A stretch of DNA of 64,000 nucleotides from Celoporthe dispersa (lineage: Eukaryota > Ascomycota > Sordariomycetes > Diaporthales > Cryphonectriaceae), in NCBI GenBank assembly GCA_016584495.1, contig WAID01000009.1:1116001-1180000 (forward strand). The letters are read 5' to 3'. Below are positions 12,043 to 22,652 of this stretch, piece by piece. The notes beneath the pieces were generated by a model that made no database searches, was not told where the DNA came from, and saw only the letters and a list, made by a program, of their open reading frames with translations. Positions within the stretch are counted from its first letter, which is position 1. Each line of letters begins with the position of its first letter. A program made the position numbers and the translations under genes.

Positions 12043-13028
12043 CTATTTCTCAACCTCGTCCTTTGCATGCTTGTTCCTGAACCCGCGAGTTCTCCTCTTC
12101 TGAACACACTCGACAATGAACTCAACGAACCAATACGCCATGGACAACACCATCAGCGCAAATGCAGCCCACGTCAGCGCGGCCAGCTTCATGTTGTAGT
12201 CGACCCCCAGCCCGATATCGTCGCCTCCGTTGTTCGCGATCTGCTCGGCCACGATCCGCGGCGCGATGGTCGCCACCAGGCTGGACGCGAGCAGGAGGAT
12301 CACGGCCCAGAAAGCGACGCACACGTTGAGGAGGGACAGCGAGCGGCCGGCGTGCGGGATGAGAATGAAGCCGGCGAGGGAGGTGACCATGGCTAGGCCC
12401 GTCAGGCCGACACTTGCTATGAAGACCGCAGCGAGGGCCTTGGCGACCTTGGGCACGAGGGCGAGCTTCTCCTGGACCGAGTCGGAGACGCCGAGGTCGC
12501 TGAGGGTGAAGGCGAACGGCCCGAGGCTGAGCTCCTCGTTGAGCTTGGCCGTGAAGTTATACGCCGCTGTTGACACGGATGTCAGCTTCCAGCCGCGCAG
12601 GTTGGGTTTAGGCAGAATCAAGTGGTAGGAAGATAGCTCTTACAGAAATCCATAGGGGTCGTGCAGTTCGTCACATTGTGTGAGGCCCCCGACACGGTCG
12701 CGTTGGGCGAGTAGTCTCCCTGGCAGAAATCCATAGCATGGACTGTATAAAACTCGCCGATGCCCAGCTCTTCGGCCAGCGTGTCGGCGATCTCGCCGCT
12801 CAGGGCACCCTCCAGGGCGGTCGCTACCGAGGAAGGAATGGTCACGCCATCTATGCTGCCACTGCTGATGATGCTTGAGACGGCACTCGAGCCAAGTGTT
12901 GATGTGTTGAAAGTCATGATGTTGTAGTCTTCCATAAACCCCTTCTTGTACCCTGCGAGCAGGGACAAGAGAGAGAGGATGAAAGCTGCGATGGAGAAGA
13001 CGAGAGGGATCGCTATGAGGAACTTCAT
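12043..13028 (-). CDS. SUR7/PalI family four-TM membrane protein
   Basis: I predict 302 residues in two exons (13028-12644 and 12566-12043), with a 77-nt intron (GTAAGA...CTGAC...CAG). The protein starts MKFLIAIPLVFSIAAF, the first membrane segment. A long extracytoplasmic loop follows, with Cys residues and N-glycosylation sequons (SPNATV, SHNVTN, VTNCT). Three further membrane segments are clustered at about 180-290 (VFIASVGLTGLAMVTSLAGF, LLNVCVAFWAVILLLASSL, LTWAAFALMVLSMAYWF), and the tail is basic and cytosolic. This topology fits the SUR7/PalI family: eisosome-associated plasma-membrane proteins and the PalI pH-sensing helper. The sequence does not settle which subgroup it belongs to. 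No frameshift is apparent. Confidence 0.75.
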
Positions 13029-15418
13029 CGTGGGGGATGTATTGCTGTTGTGTGACAGCTCGGGTATCAGATGCAAAGTGTAAATATGGAGAAAAAGCAA
13101 GGAGAAAGGGGGCGAAAGAAGAAAAAAAAAGAGGAATATCAGTGTACAATGGGCAGGGCGCGAGAGCGACAATTCCCTATATAATACAATACAGAGTAAG
13201 GCTTGATAGTAAAAAAGCCGAGCAGGATATAGGGCTGGGCAGTAACCCCAGGGCCAACCTGGAGCGAGCATTTCTATTATTCAACATGGTGAACTCTTTT
13301 GTCACGCATTGAATTACATCACTGACACGAGGTGAGCTAGAAGGTGGGACACTGTATGGATCCGTAGAATTAGGTTTTACACCTAGCGTCAGAGAACAAT
13401 CTTAAGACGAGGCGTAGAGACGTTCAGCTCAGCCGAGTCAGTCTGGAGACTTCTTGCTGAACAGCAGAGCTGGACAGCCTACCGATCGATACTGTGGGAC
13501 TGAACCCTGTAGATTCGTAAGGTGGCGGCTGCGCAAGTCCAAGGTTTCTATTCCTGGTGCTTAGCTGCTGCAAGATGCTATGGACATCATCATGAAGAAA
13601 AGAGACGAATCAAATCTTTTTGCTATCGCGGGATCACGCAGATGACCCCCTTCAGCACCACTTTGGCGGGCTGGACCGGCACGCAGCCGGTCGGAGTGAA
13701 GACGTAGTAAATAAAATCTCCTAGATATCGGCACAAGAAGGTGGTGGTTCGGGGAGTGATTGATTAGTCTGAGGAATGAAGAAAGAAAAGAAAAAAATCA
13801 AAAATCAAAAAGTCCAACCTCCTCGAGCCTGAATGATCTCCAGGCTGCGGGTCCTGGCTGCCAGCTGAACTTTTCCTGCTGCGAGGATCACCAAATGTGT
13901 TGAGTCGGATAAATAGTGATATGCAGGCCCACGAACTCGCTGCCCACAGTTTTACCAAGCTTTCCCAGCCGCTCTATAAATTTTTGCAGAGCCTCCAGAC
14001 GGGCCACAGTGCCGGGCACGAGGCTGATCAGCACCGCTAGTGTCTGCCGAGGGCCCAGCCTGGTGCAGGGCTTGCGCAAGACACCGCTCGTAGTGATGAC
14101 GCATAACGCGTGGCTTGGCTGGGTGGCTCGGGTGAATCCTTGGGGGATCGTGAGAAGTTACACAGAATATCTTGACAAGACCGTTACGAATCTCTTTTGA
14201 AGTTGAGTTTGAGGGAGCCAGTTAGTGACAGGATGTCTGCTCACTAGATCGACTGGGTTCCCAATGGCGGTTGACGTCACAAAACGTATCGGGTAACCCC
14301 CACGGGGTCGACAACAATATGCAGACATAAATATCCAGTCTAAAAGATTGGCTCGGTCATGGAAGAGGTAATTATGCTTTGGATATCATCTCGGCCTTGG
14401 CGATACACAGTCCCTCGAGGCATACTATTCACGCTCAGTGGTACGACGCCTGTAGGCCTGGCCCATATGCAGTAATGGGTTTTTTTTTGGTTTTTTTTTT
14501 TTTTTTTGGGTGTGAGCAAGTGGACGTAATACTGCCAGCAGAATCCATACTGCCCTCTAGAGTGACGTACGAACAGTCATGGATGCTAGCTAGCATTGGC
14601 CGCAGTAGTAGGAGCACTGCTCTCGTCTTCGCTATCCATCTTAACCAGAACGGCACGTACCCTTCTCTGTCCAGGTCTCTGTTCATCAGCCCCAGTCCGA
14701 ATTAACCATACCTCATACGCTAAAGCACGTTATTCTCGGGATCTTCTCTATGATTCCGTTCCGGAGGAATGAGTTCTGGCGAGCAGGCGGAAGGGTGTCT
14801 CATGAGAGGGACCTGCAGCGTAGATATTCCAAAGACGTCCTTTCCAAGGCTGTTGGGATGTGGGAATTCGTGGTAGTCTAGCCCCGAAGACGTACGCAGG
14901 AAGAAGTAAATGGTGATGATGGCCAGAGCGGGATTGGGGAGATCAGACGCGGGACAAAGCGTGATATGGTGTGGGATAAAAGCGTAATACAGGAGATTGA
15001 ACCTCGAATGCTCTCTAGTCATACTCGAATCGATTGGATGGCTATGAGGGGATTGCATAGAAGGAACTCCGCAACATGACAATTAGAGGGTTTTATTCGG
15101 AGAGATGGCCGTGCTGTTCCTGACGACTGAGAAGTCTATACTAAGTAGGTAGCAGAGGAAAACAAGACGGACGCGACAGACAACCTACTGAATGGAATTT
15201 TGAATTGTTTTTTGGTCGCAAAGAAGATCCGTAGATAGCATCCAAGGGATAACAGCTATCCATGCTCCTTGTCGATCACCGAGTCCCGACTCTTTGGTCC
15301 CGCTGTCGCAACGATTGGTCTAGTTTCAAGAGAGTCTTAAAGATATGGAGTCCAGCGCCCACTCAACGGATGCTGGCAGGTGATATCGCAGTACGGCGTA
15401 GCTCTTGGCCTGTTGGGC
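13029..15418. other. Intergenic region, no gene seen
   Basis: This region lies upstream of the SUR7-type gene and downstream of DSC2. It contains a T-rich double run at about 14478-14507 and several A-rich runs near 13780-13815. Open frames are short and domain-free. Confidence 0.55.
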
Positions 15419-16310
15419 TCAAATAGCACCCGAGACCTGATCCAACACTTGCTGACCCAGCGTTCTCCTGCGCCCAGCATCACCGTTTTCCTGGCCTGAG
15501 ACACCCGATGCAGAGGCAGATGGCGCATTCTCGCCCTCCAGGCGGCGCCTCAACCCTTCGAACTCCTGGCTCCTCTTGGCCGTGCGCATGCCCACCATCC
15601 AGCCCGGCAGTCTCCAGTTCGTCAGGGCGCTGGGCAGCAGGTCGCTCCTCCATGCCTGGCCCACTACCCACCCAACCACAGCGCCCAGCAGGGAGCCGGG
15701 CCACTGGAAGAGCGCGAGCTGAAGTGCCAGCCCGTACCGCAGCGCCTTGTCTGAGAGGGTCACGCCGGCGGCGTCATCGCTTGTTGACGGTGATGAGGTC
15801 GTGAGAGCCATGCGCCATCTATAGATATGCGGAATCGCGGCGTAGAACTGGGCCAGCACGGCAAAGACGAGGGGTGTGGGACCTGCGGGAAGGTAGTCGA
15901 AGAGACCGCCCGTGAGAGGTCGGAGGAAAAACGTGAGGAGGGCGGGCGTGATGATGCTTGTCAGCATATGGGAGACGATGAGGAAGGACTGTGCCAGAGC
16001 CATGTCAGTCTAGTGTGCAGTCACCAGGAGGGGCGAGCCATTGCAGAGTACATACAGCGTATTTTCTTGAGCCCCACAGGCGCTCAACAACGCGCATGTT
16101 GTAGAATGTCATGGCGGCAAAGAGTACCTCTGACGAGTTGGTATAGCAGAGCTGGAAGATAAGGGCGCGCCATGGCTGATGGTAGGTCCAGAAGTGTGTG
16201 TTGACTGAGATCCAGAAGTAGTGCTTCAGGTCGAAAAGCGTTGCTGCAACAGAGGAGGAGACAAGGCCAACAACGAGGGTCCTCGTCACCGGCGCATTGG
16301 CGAAAGACAT
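15419..16310 (-). CDS. dsc2: Dsc E3 ubiquitin ligase complex subunit 2 (rhomboid-like)
   Basis: I predict 274 residues in two exons (16310-16056 and 15988-15419), with a 67-nt intron (GTATGT...CTGAC...CACAG). The N-terminus reads MSFANAPVTRTLVVGLVSSS, followed by a rhomboid-pseudoprotease-like core: WRALIFQLCYTNSSEVLFAA, RVVERLWGSRKYASF and YLPAGPTPLVFAVLAQFYAA. No serine-protease catalytic signature is evident. In fission yeast and Aspergillus, Dsc2 is part of the Golgi/ER Dsc ligase that enables SREBP cleavage under low oxygen. The fission-yeast protein also has a C-terminal UBA domain, and I see no clear UBA domain here. The gene is divergent from RER2 across about 670 bases. No frameshift is apparent. 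Confidence 0.82.
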
Positions 16311-16978
16311 CGTGACAGATGAGGGGCGTGGTGGTGCTGCTAGCAACACATAACGGCAGGATCGGGATTGAACACAAGTGGTTTCCTTGTCTGTCTTGTG
16401 GATGGAATAGTGTCTCCCTGCTGGGTGCAGAGTATGGTCGGGTTGAGAGACCCAGAGTGTTCTTGTAGAACCAGTAGCTCAGCGCAAGTTGCTACAAAAC
16501 AAATGATTCTCGTACAGCGCTGTTGGTAAGATGCATTGCATAGTAGAAGGTTGAAGTGCATGTGGCCAGAGACATTGGTCAGGACATGGGTAAGCTCTCA
16601 GCATCCTGGTACCCCACTCCTCCCCTGCACAGCTACAAACCTGCAACAGGGATATGGCTGCCACAACCCGGCTCTAGCAGAGTGCCTTTGGGGGGGGGGG
16701 GAACCACCTGTCCCATCAACTGTGGCTGAGAAACTCTCAACGCCCTTGGGACTCACTTCCGAACCGCCACATCTTCATCCTCTCTGTTCTTTCTTTTGCC
16801 CTGTCTCCATGCATGTCCTTCTTGTCTGTTTCAGCAGCAGACTTAGTTGTTTCTGCGCACAGCCAGTCCAAATTCATATACGCAGCACATGAACCCTACC
16901 TTTCAGCAAAATCACTCCCCTCGACGCGTCTGATCTTCACTCCTGAACGACAACACAACGCCACCCTCACCTCTCATA
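16311..16978. promoter_or_regulatory. Shared divergent promoter region of DSC2 and RER2
   Basis: These 668 bases lie between the two start codons. They include a run of twelve G near 16690 and pyrimidine-rich DNA upstream of RER2. I cannot assign specific factor sites. An 18-base string at 16554-16571 also occurs in the RER2 last exon. Confidence 0.5.
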
Positions 16979-18163
16979 ATGTCTGACCTGTATCTGTCAC
17001 ACCTTCGGGGTTGGCTGCTGAGCTCACCGCCAGCAGAATGGATCCTAAGACAGACCCATGAGCTCCTCATTGGGGCCCTTAGACAGGGGCCCATACCTCA
17101 ACACATCGCCTTTGTTATGGACGGCAACAGACGGTATGCCAGAGGCCACAAGATCGAGACCCTGGAAGGACACCATCTTGGTTTTGAGGCTATGGCCAGG
17201 GTGAGTTATCCATCCCCCACACATACCCAGAGAGGAGGTCAGTCTGTACTAAATTAGATCAGGTGCTTGAGGTCTGCTATAAATGTGGTGTGAAGGCTGT
17301 CACAGTCTATGCTTTCAGCCTGGAGAACTTCAACAGGCCCAAGGCGGAGGTTGACGGCCTGATGCTCCTGGCCAAGACCAAGCTGGCACAGCTGGTCCAG
17401 CACGGCGAGCTCATGGAGAGATACGACGCCAGGATCAAGATCTGTGGAAAGCAGGAGCTGATCCCTGACGATGTCATGGAGATCATGACCAAGGCTGTGG
17501 ATGCCACCAGCAAGAACACGGGGTTTGTTCCCCTTAGCAGTCCTCCATCTGCTAGGATATGAAGATGAGCTGACTTCCTTGTCCAGTCCTGTGTTGAACC
17601 TGTGCTTCCCCTATGGATCCAGAGAAGAGATGACCCAGGCAGTCAGGGCAACAGTCAATGAATACATGGCACCACCTCCACCAAAGGCCTCACCCTTTTC
17701 TCAGACCCGCATAACAAAGAGTATCAAGTCAAGCCTGGCCCAGTCAAATCTGCCATCCATCGACGAGACTCCGTCTCTGCCGCCATCGCCCGCCCTCGAC
17801 GGTGTGGACGGTTCAGTCTCTTCATCAGCTACTCTCAACCAGCCCGACTCCCCTTCGACACGCGGCTTATCGCACATGACCAGACTCCCCGACCCCGAGA
17901 CCATCACTCCAGAGATGCTGACGAATCACATGTATACGGCTGGAGACCCGCCCTTGGACATGTTCGTACGGACCAGCGGGGTGGAGAGACTAAGCGACTT
18001 CATGCTGTGGCAGTGCCACCAGGATACCCAGTTCTTCTTCCTCAAGTGCATGTGGCCAGAGCTTGATCTATGGCGGTTCCTACCGGTCCTGATCGAGTGG
18101 CAGTGGCGGCAGAAGCAGAAGGACATGGAGGAGAAGCCCCGGAGAGGCAACAAGCAGCGGTGA
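16979..18163 (+). CDS. rer2: Dehydrodolichyl diphosphate synthase (cis-prenyltransferase, RER2/SRT1 type)
   Basis: I predict 352 residues in three exons (16979-17200, 17263-17522, 17587-18163), with introns of 62 and 64 nt that have clear branch points (TACTAAAT, GCTGAC). The enzyme extends farnesyl diphosphate with isopentenyl diphosphate to make dehydrodolichyl diphosphate, the precursor of the dolichol carrier used in N-glycosylation at the ER. Family signatures are visible: the pyrophosphate-binding DGNR (Asp48-Arg51) in FVMDGNRRYAR, VYAFSLENFNRP, and the C-terminal RTSGVERLSDFMLWQC from about residue 289. A Pro/Ser-rich insertion of about 87 residues (roughly 188-274) interrupts the domain just before the C-terminal motif. 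It is absent from compact bacterial and yeast relatives. The basic C-terminus ends RRGNKQR. No frameshift is seen. Confidence 0.9.
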
Positions 18164-18992
18164 AGATCGGCTCAGGAGGGCAAGAGGGCAGCTGTATGTG
18201 GCCCAGAGGAGAAGTGAGATGGAGGCGGAGCATCTAGTGTTGGTGTTACCAGGCAACTCTCATCACAGCCCTTGTTTCCTAATAATTCTAGAGGTGATAT
18301 CAAAGTAGAAGTTATAGACAGAAAGCTGATAATACCACTGCTGCGCAGCATTTTCATGTAAAGATGAACAGTCAACATTCCATAAAAAATAAAAAATGCG
18401 TGAACCTGCATCAGCTGCATGATCTGATCCTACACAATCCAATGCTTCCGAACCTCGTCTGGCGTAGATTTTTCTTTTCTTCTTCATCGCCTTTTTGGGG
18501 GTGAGGAGAGAAGAGGAGGGGGTGTGTCAAGGGTTAGAACCTGTAAGCTTATCAACCCTGGAGTGACGCAATCTCGACCGAGGAAGTACTGCGGTAGACC
18601 CCAAAAGTGCCATCCAACGGGCCAAACACGCCTGCAGCCAGTGCACGCCAAATCCGCATCGGCACCCTTGGTGGCCGACACGTTCCTCACCTTTTCCCCC
18701 ATTCGATTTCCACCCACCCCCCTCGACACCGTGACCACAGCTCACACACCACCACTTGTTCAGCTTTCGCACGGCTTCAATAACGAGGAGAAATGGCAGC
18801 TCATGACCTGGAGTAGTTTTTTTCTTTCTCAAGCTCATCCCTCTCGGCCTCAGAATCCTCTCCAGGAGCCACTGACCACGCCACACGAAAGTTCTCTGCC
18901 GACCGAAACTCCCATTCCTCTTCAAACCGATTGCGACCTTCCACCTCCCCCTCTTCCGGCCCGACCTGACGTTCCCACACCTAGAGATCAAG
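18164..18992. other. Intergenic region upstream of the ING gene
   Basis: This stretch holds the RER2 3' UTR and the promoter and leader of the ING-family gene. It is CT-rich from about 18660. A long open frame continues into the ING start from another phase but encodes only low-complexity Pro/Ser/Thr sequence. Confidence 0.55.
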
Positions 18993-21429
18993 ATGAAGAC
19001 CGCAAAGGCGCCCCAGGCTGAGGCCTCGACTTCCTCCAGCCGAAGATCGCAGCCTGTCCGTCAAGCCCGCACGAATCCCTCCAGGGCAAATCTGGGGCTG
19101 AATCGCCTCGCCGGTCGGGGAGTCGCTGTCTGGCGCCAATGCTTCTGAACAGCCCATCGACATTTTCCCAGGCGTCATGCACTTCGCCGATGCTATAACT
19201 GCCCTTCCCAAAGAACTCGTGCGGCATTTCACACTCCTGAAGGAGGTGGACGCCAAGGTCTTCGCCCCGGAAGAAACCCTCTTCCAGCTGATCGAGGTCG
19301 CCCTCGAGACGCCTCCTCCCCTGCTACCACCACCCGAGTCCGCACGGTCGGTCAACAATGATGCCTCCAGCATCGCCGCCCCTACCTCTGCGCCGATGAG
19401 CACGCACAACAGCTCGAGCGGGATCGTGGCCGGTGCTCAAGCTCTGCCGCAGCTCTCGGCGGACGGCTCCAACCCCCCAGCGTCTTCGACCCGAGCAACC
19501 TACCGCGCCGCCAGCTGTTCCGATCCACCGCGCTGAAGATCCAAGAGATGCTCGTATCGCTGGAGGAGAAGAACCACGTCATATCCACCGCGAACGATGC
19601 GCTGCAGAAGCAGCTCGCCCGCATCAACGACATCTGGCCTCACCTCGAGAGCGAGTTCAGCGAGGAGGCCAAGTGGGGCAGCGATACACACTGGGCATAC
19701 CCCGAGAACAGAGCTGCGCGTGCGCTGAACAACCAGGCCGAGAAGACCCGCCGCGAGGGAGCGGCCAATCTATCTGCGGCGGCTCAGGTCATCGCGGAGG
19801 AGGCCGCCGCGCGGAGCGACGCTCGCAAGCAGGCTGTCGCTGCCAAGAAGAGCCAAAAGAACCAACACCACGACTCCGAGCACGACGACCACGAGGGAAA
19901 GGGCAAGGAGGGGACTGGCAAGAAGGCCAACACGAAGCGAAAACCTGCCGTAGCTTCTGCGGCCAACGACTCGCCCGCGAGCGTTGGCCTTGGGATCACA
20001 GGCCAGGCCGGCGCCAGCGGTACACCTGCCCAGAAGAGGCGAAAGACAGAGAAACCCGCCAACGGCGGGAACCCCTACAGAGCGGGCAATGAACGTGGCG
20101 TTCTCGAGCGCAAAAGATAGCAAGGCGAAGGCGTCGGCCAGCCCTCGAGGTACTCCTGTTCCGGACGGGCCAGCACCGAAGAAGCGCAAGGCCCTGCCAA
20201 CTTCCAACGGGCAGGCGAAGAAAAGGTAGGCCTTGTCCTCAATGTTGTTTGTTCTCTTCTGCCTTTCCTTTTCCTTTTTTTCTTTTTTTTCTTTTTTTTC
20301 TTTTTGAGGGTCACATGTGACTGAGCAGTACTTCTAACACGGATGTATTCTAGGACTGGTCCTGGTGCCTCACCCTCAGTCACCTCCTCACCTGTCATCG
20401 GCACCCTTCCTGACAACTCAAAACCTCCCCGAGCCTCTCCTGCCCCTCCGCTTCCGCCCGGCCAGCATCTGCCCGGGCTCGCCAGGGCTCCATCGCGTCG
20501 AATGTAGACAATTCAAGACAACGGCCGCCATCGGCAGCATCAAACAAGCCAAATGGCAGCGTGCCGCCGCCGCTCGAGATCCCACCGAACAACGGCGCCC
20601 GTAGGCCGAGCGACACGCCCAAAATAACACAAATGGAACCTCCCAGTGCGACTATCAAGACCGACCCTGGGAGGCAGCCGAGCGAGCGCGCCCCGACGCC
20701 ATCCTCAGCGACGGCAGCGACCGTACGGGAAAGGAAAGGCTCCATCAAACCCGCGGAGGAGGGCGAAGCACAGAAAGAGCCTACACCATCAGCAAACAGC
20801 ACCGCGCAGAAGGTCACGACGACGAAGAGCGGGCGAGCCAGTAAGCCGTCGACGCCTGCAATCGGCAGCTTCCCCGACGGTCCTCTGAGCAAAAATGGAC
20901 GATCCCGGCCCTCCAGGGCCTCCGAGGCACCGGGCCTACCCAAGAGGAGTCACAAAAGGGTGCATCCGCAGCACACGCGGTAGCGGTACAGAAGGCCCTG
21001 GCGCAACAGCAGAAGGCGGACGAGGACACGGGCAGCACGCAGGACGACGACGCGGACATGGAGGACCCGAACGAAGCGCGCTATTGCTACTGCAACCGGG
21101 TGTCTTTTGGCGAGATGGTGGGCTGCGACGGGGACGAGTGCAAGATTGAATGGTTCCATCTCGAGTGTGTAGGATTGAGGAGCGCCCCGCCCAAAAATAG
21201 TGAGATTTCCCTCCCTTTTCTCCCTTCTTTTTCTTCTTGCTTGTCCTCTTTCGCGCCCTTGTTTTCTAGGTTGCCGTCTTTTATCGGGGAGGTTGCAATT
21301 ACGTGACGGTAAAGGGGAGGCGAAGATTACTGACCAGATCTTTTCTTCTTCTCTACAGTAAAATGGTTCTGCGACGATTGCAAGAAACAAGCAGCACTGA
21401 ACAACGGGAAGAAGGTCAACGGCAGATGA
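18993..21429 (+). CDS. ING-family PHD-finger chromatin protein (five apparent frameshifts)
   Basis: The reconstruction gives 716 residues in three exons (18993-20225, 20354-21199, 21359-21429). The N-terminus MKTAKAPQAEAS...SRRSQPVRQARTNPSR leads into the ING core: QPIDIFPGVMHFADAITALP, LVRHFTLLKEVDAKVFAPEE, LPRRQLFRSTALKIQEMLVS and LEEKNHVISTANDALQKQLA. A long basic, Ser/Pro-rich linker follows. The C-terminal PHD finger starts YCYCNRVSFGEMVGCDGDEC and ends WFCDDCKKQ; its Cys4-His-Cys3 ligands are present and it is the H3K4me-reading type. Yeast relatives are Pho23 (Rpd3L), Yng1 (NuA3) and Yng2 (NuA4). Length and N-terminal resemblance favour Pho23-like, but I leave this open. Frame breaks occur at 19117-19120 (extra G), 19473-19478 (missing C), 20067-20069 (extra G), 20457-20459 (missing C) and 20932-20934 (missing G). 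With these corrected, all splice phases agree. Confidence 0.78.
20226..20353 (+). other. Intron with long pyrimidine tract in the ING gene
   Basis: This 128-nt intron has donor GTAGGC and acceptor TTCTAG. It holds a 40-base C/T tract at about 20262-20305, and a TGACTGAG-like branch region follows. Confidence 0.7.
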
Positions 21430-22652
21430 GAAGGATGTCCTCTGGCCTGGCCCTCTCCTGCTGCTGGTGACAAGGACAAAGAAGAAAATAAATAAATTAA
21501 AAAACAAAAAACAAACCGGTCCTCATCTGGGGGCAGATCCGACGGCAATTCGGGCTGGGGGACTCATTTCGGAGGGAAGAGCGAGCCATGGTCCACTCTG
21601 TCCGGAGACGAACGACGATGCGAGATGGAAGAGATACCCGTGGGAACCTAAACGACTTTTTTCTCTTTTTCTTTTATTATTCTTCGGCGCTCTTGATGTC
21701 GTGCCACACTTTGTGTGAGACTTGGAGTTACAAAGAACAGAGGGCGCGAAACGGTGTCTGCTTGATTTTTTTTTAAAAAAAAGAAACAAAGTCTTGAGCT
21801 GATCTCCTTGTCCCGTAAACAGTAGACAGTCGTTCTGACGCGATTTTATTCGCTACACCTAAGAAAAGAGGGGGGGGGGGGGCAAGGAAGGAAGTGCAAC
21901 CTGAGCACCCGATCAAATGTACGAACAAACAAGACCACACACAAATGAAAGGGAATATCGTCTTTTCCCCTGAGACAATATACCTGATACTACTCGCTTG
22001 GATTGATGCGCTATCGTTGAAGTGTTCGTTATGCATAAAATGCTACACGAAGAAAAAAAAAGAGCAATGACAGACAAACGAATACTGTGTGTGGTATATA
22101 ATAACAGAGTGAGCCAGGTGAATCGCGTTTCCCCTTTTCCAGATTGTGAACCAACAGATAAATATCAGCCAGGCAAAGAAAAGGAAGAAAGAAAAAAAAA
22201 AGAGAGAGAGAGAGATAAACCAAGACACGCCCTTTTCATCCTCTTCCCCGCCCGCCAGGGTGTGTACTCCTCAGCGAATCGCGGATGACAAGCCCGACAC
22301 CGACACCGACGCCAGGACTTTTTTTCTTCTTCTCGCCTCTCTCCTCGTCCGTTCATTGACTTGAAAACCACCCTTTGAACTCCACGCAGTGCCAATGAAA
22401 GGTGCAAATGCTCGCTTGAAGAGAGGATAAGAAAAAGAAGAAGAAAAAAAAGAAGAAAAGGAAGGGCAGTCGTGATCGTGAAACACACAGTCATTCAATC
22501 CTCTGTGGTTGAGGCCCCCCCCCGTGGCTTTCCCATAGCACCTTCAAGGCCGCCACCCGCTGGCTGTATATCAATCACGGTATGTGTATATGAGTGTGAG
22601 TGTGAGTGTGAGAGTGAGAGAGAGTGTGTGTGTGCAAGAGTAAAGCCAGACC
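21430..22652. other. Convergent intergenic region
   Basis: The 3' flanks of the ING gene (+) and the F-box gene (-) meet here. The sequence contains A/T-runs, twelve G near 21871, a GA repeat near 22200-22215 and a GTGTGA microsatellite at about 22583-22636. No gene is seen. Confidence 0.55.
22583..22636. repeat. GTGTGA/GAGT microsatellite
   Basis: Imperfect GTGTGA, GTGAGA and GT repeats lie just beyond the stop codon of the F-box gene. Confidence 0.8.

Noticed and set aside
16554..18061. 18-base identical string in the RER2 promoter (16554-16571) and last exon (18044-18061)
   Set aside because: The match does not extend on either side. By size alone it could occur by chance in 64 kb, so I do not call a duplication.
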